From an uncultured Saprospiraceae bacterium (GTDB lineage Bacteria; Bacteroidota; Bacteroidia; Chitinophagales; Saprospiraceae): a stretch of 6,801 bases of DNA. Position numbers and translations under genes: made by a program. The notes below the pieces were generated by a model, which saw only the letters and a list, made by a program, of their open reading frames with translations, was not told the origin of the DNA and made no database searches. The DNA lies in contig CALGLY010000771.1 in NCBI GenBank assembly GCA_937959095.1, positions 1-6,801 on the forward strand. The letters are read 5' to 3'. Below, piece by piece: positions 1 through 5,033 of the stretch. Each line of letters opens with the position of its first letter. The first letter of the stretch is position 1.

Positions 1-12
1 AAAAACAATCCT

Positions 13-1161
13 ATGCAATATTGGCAAATCCCTGTTTTTCTCTTCTTTGTTCTTACAGTACAAGCACAGACCTTCAATGGACGCATTGAAGTAAAGCAGT
101 ATTACGTAGATGGAATAGCACCCGCAAAACAAAAAATAGTGCTCAATACTGATACGCTAGATATTGCATCCGCTTCCGATACTCTTTATTTCAACTATAC
201 TGTTTGTGGAGATACCTTGGTACTTGAATATGATTCACCGAATGGAGAACAAACCAAGAGTATTCAGTTTGGAATGGACAATTATCTAAAAATGGATGGT
301 GGTCATTATCTCGAACTTAATTTGCCACCTGCTGCTTTAGCACGTTTTGAACGAAAGGATTGGAAACCTGCCAGCAAAAAAGATAAATCAAGAGGTTTCG
401 AATATTACGCCGTAGATAAGCAAAATAAGAAATGGACTTATTTTTCTACGGTCGATGCTAGTATGAAATATACACGACAACAAGAATTAGGCGGCGGCTT
501 TGCTGCGCTTTTGCATCCAATAGGAATAAATCTAAAATCGGGATTTCGCTATGGTGCATCTGAACAGATAAGAGAACACCATATCATCTATGATGACCAG
601 CAAACTTGCCTAGAGGCAATAGCAGATTTTTTCCTGCTTGCTTCCGATGAGGCATTAACCAAACAGGATTTAGAACAATTTATGGGTAAGCCTACTTCTA
701 GTACTATTCTACCCCAAGAAGAACGTATCAATATTCCTTTAGCACGCTTCCGAAATACAAAAGAGCAAGTCGTATTAATAGAAGACCTGAAGGGAAAGTA
801 TACCTATATTGATGTATGGGCAAGTTGGTGCGCGCCCTGTCGTGCGGAGATGCCTTTTCAGAAAAAGATTAAAGATAAATATGCGCCTAAAGGCTTGCAA
901 GTCCTCTCGATTTCTTTGGATAAAGAAGTAGATAAAACAAAGTGGCTAGAAGCAATAGAAATCCTTGAAATGGATTGGGAAAACTGGATTATTTACGAAG
1001 GCTTTGATTCTGTTTTTTGTAAAGAATTGGAAATAGCAGGCATTCCACGTTATTTGTTGCTCGATAAAGAAGGAGAAATAATGAATTCGAATGCGCCTCG
1101 TCCTTCGAATGCAGCTTTGGAAGTCTTATTGGATGAATTGTTTAAGAATACTTCCCCCTAA
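13..1161 (+). CDS. Exported TlpA/ResA-type thioredoxin-fold protein
   Basis: This 382-residue protein probably acts outside the cytoplasm as a thiol-disulfide oxidoreductase. Residues 1-18 form a signal peptide with a hydrophobic core (PVFLFFVLTV) and a likely cleavage site after VQA. There is no lipobox. The C-terminal ~130 residues carry a thioredoxin fold of the TlpA/AhpC-TSA kind: a strand ending in DVWASWCAPC with the redox pair Cys273/Cys276, then RAEMPFQKK, LQVLSISLDK, and the cis-proline loop at GIP (Pro345) followed by RYLLLDKEGEI. Residues 19 to about 240 are an extension I do not recognise. It does not clearly match the DUF4369 domain often fused to Bacteroidota TlpA proteins. The ATG lies 12 bases from the window edge, so an earlier start or an operon partner cannot be excluded. 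The fold assignment is firm; the partner and substrate are unknown. Confidence 0.9.
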   Translation: MQYWQIPVFLFFVLTVQAQTFNGRIEVKQYYVDGIAPAKQKIVLNTDTLDIASASDTLYFNYTVCGDTLVLEYDSPNGEQTKSIQFGMDNYLKMDGGHYLELNLPPAALARFERKDWKPASKKDKSRGFEYYAVDKQNKKWTYFSTVDASMKYTRQQELGGGFAALLHPIGINLKSGFRYGASEQIREHHIIYDDQQTCLEAIADFFLLASDEALTKQDLEQFMGKPTSSTILPQEERINIPLARFRNTKEQVVLIEDLKGKYTYIDVWASWCAPCRAEMPFQKKIKDKYAPKGLQVLSISLDKEVDKTKWLEAIEILEMDWENWIIYEGFDSVFCKELEIAGIPRYLLLDKEGEIMNSNAPRPSNAALEVLLDELFKNTSP

Positions 1162-1186
1162 AGCCGTGGAATTATTTCATAATGCA

Positions 1187-1219
1187 AGCCCTTTGAAGTT
1201 TTTAAAACTCCAAAGGGCT
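1187..1219. terminator. Hairpin between convergent genes, probable bidirectional terminator
   Basis: AGCCCTTTG (1187-1195) is the exact reverse complement of CAAAGGGCT (1211-1219). After a single mismatch the stem continues as AGTTT/AAACT around a 3-base loop. It sits between the TAA at 1159-1161 of the plus-strand gene and the TAA at 1245-1247 of the minus-strand gene. Neither side has a good T-run outside the stem, so it is a weak intrinsic terminator on paper, but its position suits a shared transcript end. Confidence 0.6.
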
Positions 1220-1244
1220 CGTATTAAAAATGACTATTGTTAAG

Positions 1245-2126
1245 TTAGAGATTTTCCAATGCCGCCTCCAATTCCTCCACATCTGACCAATAGAGTTGAT
1301 AAAACTCCTCTACATAACCTCTTTGATTGCGCCTATTGAATTGTTGTTTCACCTGCTCTACAGTTGTAGTTATTGCTTTAGCATCTCCTTGCAAGGCAAG
1401 TAAGCATTTTGCTTTCCAAAAATACAAGTCGGGTGCAGTCGTATTGTATTGCAAGCCGAGATCAAAAATATCTATTGCTTTTTGAAATGCCCCCATTTTG
1501 AAATGCGAAATCCCTTGATATAAAAAAGCTTTATTTTCGAGATATTTTATCCCTATTTCCTTACTTTCATAGGCGAAATGCTTATCGAAATAATGCAATG
1601 CACGAGGGTAATCTTCTTTCATCAAGTAGCAAATACCACGCATTAAATCAATGCTCTGCGATTGCGGATAATCCACGAAATTGGGTGTTAGCGGATCGGC
1701 TGCATCAAAGTCCTTAATGGCATTATTGTAGTCTCTATGAAAATAGAGGTGCAAATACCCCCGCCATGCTTGCCAAGCCAAAGGATTCAATTCGACCGCT
1801 TTTGCGTATCCATCCTGAAATTGAGAAATTAAACCACGCTTCAAGGGAGCTACGCCCAATTCTCTATAAATATCGGCATTGCTCGTATCTAAGGAAAGTG
1901 CCTCTTGCATCAAAAAATAATTTTCAGGCATACCTTGATAGTAACGCCCTACACCGTCCAAGAGCTGTTTTGCATATTGGGTCTTTTGCTCAGGTGTAAA
2001 TTCCTTCTTGTATAAAGGAGTTGCTTGGTGGCAAGCACTTACTAGTAGCAAGACTAGCAGGCTAAGGAATACGAAAAAAATAGATTCAGAATTTCGCCAA
2101 GCAGTTTTGATAAAGAAGTGATTCAT
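1245..2126 (-). CDS. TPR-repeat lipoprotein with rebuilt signal peptide
   Basis: This 293-residue protein is likely membrane-anchored and made of tetratricopeptide helices. From Met at 2126 it has an N-region with K and R, a hydrophobic stretch (FFVFLSLLVLLLVSAC) and a lipobox Cys at residue 32. TPR-like helix pairs follow at about residues 69-115, 114-148 (WRGYLHLYFHRDYNNAIKDF), 158-188 (GICYLMKEDYPRALHYFDKH) and 194-248 (LYQGISHFKMGAFQKAIDIF). Such repeats bind proteins; the partner is unknown. The frame is open further up to an ATG at 2216, overlapping the upstream gene by 29 bp and giving 323 residues. That longer form would bury the hydrophobic core at residues 46-61, so I prefer 2126. 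The segment between the two starts comes from an inserted palindromic element (2068-2186). Without it the N-terminus would read MEKLQNYCLSLLVLLLVSAC, presumably the ancestral signal. The gene follows the secreted protein gene ending at 2188 and is probably co-transcribed with it. Confidence 0.82.
   Translation of the reverse strand: MNHFFIKTAWRNSESIFFVFLSLLVLLLVSACHQATPLYKKEFTPEQKTQYAKQLLDGVGRYYQGMPENYFLMQEALSLDTSNADIYRELGVAPLKRGLISQFQDGYAKAVELNPLAWQAWRGYLHLYFHRDYNNAIKDFDAADPLTPNFVDYPQSQSIDLMRGICYLMKEDYPRALHYFDKHFAYESKEIGIKYLENKAFLYQGISHFKMGAFQKAIDIFDLGLQYNTTAPDLYFWKAKCLLALQGDAKAITTTVEQVKQQFNRRNQRGYVEEFYQLYWSDVEELEAALENL
2061..2067. repeat. Left copy of 7-bp target-site duplication GCTAAGG
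   Basis: GCTAAGG here is identical to 2187-2193 and directly abuts the palindromic element. On the minus strand it encodes part of the lipoprotein signal peptide (Leu-Ser in frame). The bases on either side of the two copies differ, so the duplication is exactly 7 bp. Confidence 0.7.
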
Positions 2127-2186
2127 TTTAAACGTTTTATTAAAACTGCTTGGCGTTGGAAATTTTGAATCTATTTTTTTCCTACT
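2068..2186. mobile_element. MITE-like fold-back element, 119 bp, no coding capacity of its own
   Basis: The element is almost wholly an inverted repeat. Its core arms 2073-2095 and 2159-2181 match at 22 of 23 bases, and 2096-2114 and 2136-2154 match at 18 of 19. A 4-base bulge (2155-2158) lies in one arm and the loop is 21 bases (2115-2135). The outermost 5 bases of each end match at 3 of 5 (AATAC against AGTAG). A7 and T7 runs sit near the outer ends. A perfect 7-bp direct repeat abuts both ends, as expected of a target-site duplication. It encodes no transposase, so any mobility would depend on an enzyme elsewhere. The loop holds the ATG (2124-2126) now likely used by the TPR lipoprotein. 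The family is not assigned. The structure is seen directly; insertion by transposition is inferred. Confidence 0.75.
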
Positions 2187-2193
2187 GCTAAGG
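2187..2193. repeat. Right copy of 7-bp target-site duplication GCTAAGG
   Basis: This is the second copy of GCTAAGG, directly abutting the palindromic element. Read on the minus strand (CCTTAGC) it contains the TAG stop codon (2188-2190) of the upstream secreted protein, so insertion here would have left that protein unchanged. Confidence 0.7.
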
Positions 2194-3327
2194 CAGTAAT
2201 TCTGTAATTTTTCCATCTTTCAGTATAAAGGTGATATAAGTGTATGCGTCTCGTATTTGTCCACGACCAGTGTTAGGTGACCATTGCGGCACCGATTTTA
2301 AAATCTCATAGAGGTGTTGCACCGTTTCTGGATGAAATTCTTTTTGCGCGTATTCAAAACTAGATTGATCCGTCGTGAAACGTCCTGCTTTGCCTTCGCA
2401 ATTAACTACAAATCGAAAGGTTAAGTAGCCTGATTCTTTATGTAATTTTTGCTCCTCCAAGCGATCAAAGACATAGGCTTTCAGTGGCTTTTTTCCTCCT
2501 ATGAAGTGCGCCCTATTTGCAACATCTGAGCTATTGTAATAATCAACCATTTCGATTTGTCGCTTGCAAAGCGAAAAAGGTTTTTCTTTATCTAGCGTTT
2601 TATCAAAGTCAATATAGCCTACGCGTTTCATATCGTGTTGTGCCATCTTTTTGAAGGGTTCGGGTAATAATTGTTCTACCAATATTAACTCATAGCTTTG
2701 CTTATCATCTTCACCAACCATAGACCATAAACCGAAATTCTGCACATATATTTCTTTGATTTTCACTTCTGTAGTATCAACTGTTTGGTCTACTTTAGTA
2801 TTGACAATGGTTCGGTTGCGTGTTACTATTTTGGCAGGCATCTCATTGATTAAAGTATCTCCAATAGCTCTAGTCTCTTGGGTGATGTGTCGGGAGAAAC
2901 CATTTGGATAGCTAATACTTACTTCAGAAAGTGCTTCATCTGTTCCAAAATTTAAATAGATACGTTCATCTCCAAGTCCAAAATTAAGGGTATCTCCATA
3001 CCAATTCATAGTGCTGCGTTGCTCTAGTTTCACCTTGTTTCCTTGCAATTGATAGGTGCTTTCCCAATCTTGCTTAAAGGCAGGATTGTACCGTTTTTCG
3101 ATGAGTTCATTACTCGTTTTGCCTTGCTGATAGTAGCGATACTCAATGTCTGTTTCAGATGTATAGCCTCCTTTTTCAGTAATGGAATAATAGTACTTAT
3201 GCACAATGCCTGTCTTCAGGATATCGGGATTGGCTAAGAAATTATTATTTTCTTTTTTTTGTGTAGCATAAATAGATGCCACAGCGAGGAGTCCCAATAA
3301 TAGGGCGATGTTGAGTGGTTGTTTCAT
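2188..3327 (-). CDS. Exported protein of unknown function with TonB-C-like C-terminal domain
   Basis: This 379-residue protein has a signal peptide at residues 1-22 (MKQPLNIALLLGLLAVASIY) without a lipobox Cys, so it should be periplasmic or secreted. Residues 40-220 are rich in beta-strand-like sequence (KYYYSITEKGGYTSETDIEY and onward) and match no family I can name. Residues 299-370 resemble the C-terminal domain of TonB-type proteins as found in Bacteroidota. The pattern is GYLTFRFVVNCEGKAGRF, then a helix (ETVQHLYEILKSVPQWSPN), then a final strand (YITFIL). The proline-rich linker and the N-terminal anchor plus energy-coupling role of true TonB are not visible, so it should not be called tonB. 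It is followed by the TPR lipoprotein gene, whose older start at 2216 overlapped this gene's end. A candidate promoter lies at 3377-3408. Confidence 0.85.
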   Translation of the reverse strand: MKQPLNIALLLGLLAVASIYATQKKENNNFLANPDILKTGIVHKYYYSITEKGGYTSETDIEYRYYQQGKTSNELIEKRYNPAFKQDWESTYQLQGNKVKLEQRSTMNWYGDTLNFGLGDERIYLNFGTDEALSEVSISYPNGFSRHITQETRAIGDTLINEMPAKIVTRNRTIVNTKVDQTVDTTEVKIKEIYVQNFGLWSMVGEDDKQSYELILVEQLLPEPFKKMAQHDMKRVGYIDFDKTLDKEKPFSLCKRQIEMVDYYNSSDVANRAHFIGGKKPLKAYVFDRLEEQKLHKESGYLTFRFVVNCEGKAGRFTTDQSSFEYAQKEFHPETVQHLYEILKSVPQWSPNTGRGQIRDAYTYITFILKDGKITELLP

Positions 3328-3376
3328 CTGTATTTTTAATTCATTTCTTGAGTGCTTCCTAATTCAAAAAAACAGT

Positions 3377-3408
3377 CAGATATATAAATATACGAATGAA
3401 TGGAGCAA
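3377..3408 (-). promoter_or_regulatory. Candidate Bacteroidota-type promoter for the secreted protein gene
   Basis: On the minus strand, TTG (3408-3406) is followed after 21 bases by TATATCTG (3384-3377), one mismatch from the TAnnTTTG -7 box known in Bacteroidota. This would give a leader of roughly 40 bases before the ATG at 3327. The 145-bp gap to birA (3328-3472) also holds a short tandem repeat (TAGGCAAA TAGGCAAG, 3451-3466) and no clear terminator for birA. Confidence 0.33.
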
Positions 3409-3472
3409 GAAGTATACTCGGCTTTGTTAATGATTAGCAAATGGAAATCCTAGGCAAATAGGCAAGGGAAAT

Positions 3473-4240
3473 TTAGCTTCGTAGCAAGGCGACTTCTTTT
3501 ACATTGAAATGCTGCTCTTGACCATTCCAAGCTAAGATGAGTTGTCCTGTTGCTGTGATTCCAACTAGCGTTGCGTCAAAGCGAGTCCCATCGGGCAATT
3601 CATAAGTACGCACTTCTCGATAGGCATATAGTTGTGCCAGATAGGCGCGTTCCACTCGATGCGTATTGCCGCTGCGGAGGCTGAGGTAATAGCGTTCTAA
3701 GGTTTCAAAACATTCTTTTTGGAGGAATTTCAAATCAAACTGCTCTCCTGTCTCGATAGCTAAGGAACTCGCATAAGGCAAATCTGGAGAGAAAATCGTT
3801 TGATTGATATTTAGCCCAATTCCTACGATGCTCGTCAAAATTTGATTGCTAGAAAGGGTGTTTTGAATAAGGATGCCACACACTTTTTTATCTTCTATCA
3901 GGACATCGTTTGGCCACTTCACACTCACTTGCTTGTTGGTATGTCGGGCTAGGGTATCTCTCACCGCAAGAGCAGTAATGCAATTCAGGAGAAATTGGCG
4001 TTGAGGAGATAAAAACTTTGGCATTAGAATAATGCTCATTGCGATATTCTCATCAGGCAGACATGCCCAAGTATTTCCCATTTGTCCGCGCCCTGCAAAT
4101 TGGTTAAATGTAGAAATTACCGTACCTTCACTTACTTGCATTTCAGTAAGCATTTCACTTGCAGAAGCATTCGTAGAAGCCAAAGAAGGAAAATGTAACA
4201 GAACTTTCCCTATAAAAAGTGTGTTTGGTAGATGTGTCAT
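3473..4240 (-). CDS. birA: Biotin-[acetyl-CoA-carboxylase] ligase, single-domain BirA
   Basis: This cytoplasmic enzyme makes biotinyl-5'-AMP from biotin and ATP and transfers biotin to a lysine of biotin carboxyl carrier proteins. The family landmarks appear in order. STN at residues 22-24 follows the first strand, and the biotin-binding loop GRGQMGNTW is at 50-58. KWPND with the key lysine is at 108-112, GILIQ at 122-126, and GIGLNIN at 140-146. The small C-terminal SH3-like domain (YELPDGTRFDATLVGITATG) runs from about 208 to 255. At 255 residues it lacks the N-terminal helix-turn-helix of E. coli BirA, so it should not repress transcription. The loop position corresponding to E. coli Arg118 appears to be Gln, a variation I believe is usual in this phylum. 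The ATG at 4238-4240 precedes a normal N-terminus. The gene is divergent from rsfS. Confidence 0.95.
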   Translation of the reverse strand: MTHLPNTLFIGKVLLHFPSLASTNASASEMLTEMQVSEGTVISTFNQFAGRGQMGNTWACLPDENIAMSIILMPKFLSPQRQFLLNCITALAVRDTLARHTNKQVSVKWPNDVLIEDKKVCGILIQNTLSSNQILTSIVGIGLNINQTIFSPDLPYASSLAIETGEQFDLKFLQKECFETLERYYLSLRSGNTHRVERAYLAQLYAYREVRTYELPDGTRFDATLVGITATGQLILAWNGQEQHFNVKEVALLRS

Positions 4241-4280
4241 TATCTTTGCATAAGCGTTATAATTGATAGTACAAGTGCAT

Positions 4281-4313
4281 AAAATCTACTAGGATGTAAT
4301 TTATTCGCCAAAA
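4281..4313 (-). promoter_or_regulatory. Candidate promoter for birA
   Basis: Minus-strand TTTTG (4313-4309), a 20-base spacer, then TAGATTTT (4288-4281). This fits the Bacteroidota TTTG-N17..23-TAnnTTTG pattern with one mismatch at the last base. It would start transcription about 35 bases before the birA ATG. No ribosome-binding-site-like purine run is seen, as is usual for this phylum. Confidence 0.4.
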
Positions 4314-4348
4314 TAAAGGATTTTTATACCTACATAGGATAATTAGAC

Positions 4349-4378
4349 TTGAAATATATCTAATTTTGCATAACTTTA
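4349..4378 (+). promoter_or_regulatory. Candidate promoter for rsfS (and perhaps ftsH)
   Basis: TTG (4349-4351), a 19-base spacer, then TAACTTTA (4371-4378), one mismatch from TAnnTTTG. An exact TAnnTTTG box, TAATTTTG, lies slightly upstream at 4361-4368 but has no well-spaced -33 element. Either would leave a leader of about 80-90 bases before the rsfS start. The rest of the 222-bp divergent gap is AT-rich with no other recognisable signal. Confidence 0.38.
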
Positions 4379-4462
4379 TAAACGTTTTGTGATAAAGGCA
4401 AATATGGAATCCTGATTCGACTCTGTATTAGTTAAATTTCATCATCATCAATAGTTGAAAAT

Positions 4463-4849
4463 TTGAATACGACAGCAACTGCAACAACAGTAGTATTATC
4501 TCAAGAAGACTTGAACGAATTAATCATAGATAGCATTCAAGATATAAAAGGCTTAAATATTCTAAAACTAGATTTACGAGAAATAGCCGATGCACCTACC
4601 GATTTTTTCATTATTTGTGAAGGCGAATCGAATGTACAGGTAAAAGCGATTGCGGGAAATATCAATCGTCGTTTGAAACAAGAAGCCGATTTAGCCGCTA
4701 CTCATATTGAAGGCTTGGATACAGGCAAATGGGTGTGCTTAGATTATTTTAATACCGTGATTCATGTCTTTTATCCCGAAACAAGGGCTTTTTATGAGAT
4801 AGAAAGGCTTTGGAACGATGCAAAAGTCACAGAATATCAAAATTTATAG
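4463..4849 (+). CDS. rsfS: Ribosome silencing factor RsfS (Iojap/DUF143 family)
   Basis: RsfS binds ribosomal protein uL14 on the large subunit and blocks joining of the subunits, lowering translation when nutrients are short. At 128 residues it has the usual family length and pattern. It opens with LIIDSIQDIKGLNILKLDL, then DFFIICEGESNVQVKAIAGN, and ends with WVCLDYFNTVIHVFYPETR and FYEIERLWNDA. In typical members the third of these contains DYGD; here it is DYFN. No ATG exists in frame between the stop at 4433-4435 and the conserved domain, so the TTG at 4463-4465 is the best start. Its product begins MNTTATATT, a short low-complexity lead before the fold. ftsH follows on the same strand after 184 bp, an order often seen in Bacteroidota. 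Confidence 0.93.
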   Translation: MNTTATATTVVLSQEDLNELIIDSIQDIKGLNILKLDLREIADAPTDFFIICEGESNVQVKAIAGNINRRLKQEADLAATHIEGLDTGKWVCLDYFNTVIHVFYPETRAFYEIERLWNDAKVTEYQNL

Positions 4850-4865
4850 TATTTTCGTCTGCTTT

Positions 4866-4893
4866 AGTCGAAAGCTACAAACGTTTTTCGATT
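4866..4893 (+). other. Weak hairpin in the rsfS-ftsH gap
   Basis: AGTCGAAA (4866-4873) can pair with TTTCGATT (4886-4893) with one G-U pair and a 12-base loop, starting 17 bases after the rsfS stop. No T-run follows, so it is at most a weak terminator or RNA-processing hairpin. The remainder of the 184-bp gap (4850-5033) is AT-rich, contains short repeats such as TAGTCGA/TCGACTA, and shows no convincing promoter box for ftsH. Confidence 0.22.
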
Positions 4894-5033
4894 CCAGTCG
4901 TTAATTAATAAGTAATCGAGCCTAATATAAATTAAAACTCGACTACTCGACGAACTCACCTTAGTAAAATGAAGAAGTAGCAAGCTACTCCTCACTAAAA
5001 TGGGACGAGGCGATTTTAAAGACAACCTGATAA

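Noticed and set aside
1766..1999. 77-codon plus-strand frame inside the TPR gene.
   Set aside because: It is antisense to clear TPR coding sequence and has no independent features.
2124..2216. ATG at 2216 as the current start of the TPR lipoprotein.
   Set aside because: It would place about 45 mostly polar residues before the hydrophobic core, which is poor for a lipoprotein signal. It is more likely the ancestral start made obsolete by the insertion, though current use is not excluded.
2188..3327. Calling this gene tonB because of its C-terminal domain.
   Set aside because: It appears to have a cleavable signal peptide rather than a retained anchor. It has no proline-rich periplasm-spanning linker and no nearby exbB/exbD or TonB-dependent receptor gene.
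3451..3466. Tandem TAGGCAAA/TAGGCAAG after birA as a repeat element or CRISPR-like unit.
   Set aside because: Only two 8-base units are present with no spacer structure; this is easily chance.
4974..4990. Short palindrome AGTAGC-AA-GCTACT upstream of ftsH as an operator or terminator.
   Set aside because: The 2-base loop leaves only about 5 stable pairs, with no T-run and no known operator match.
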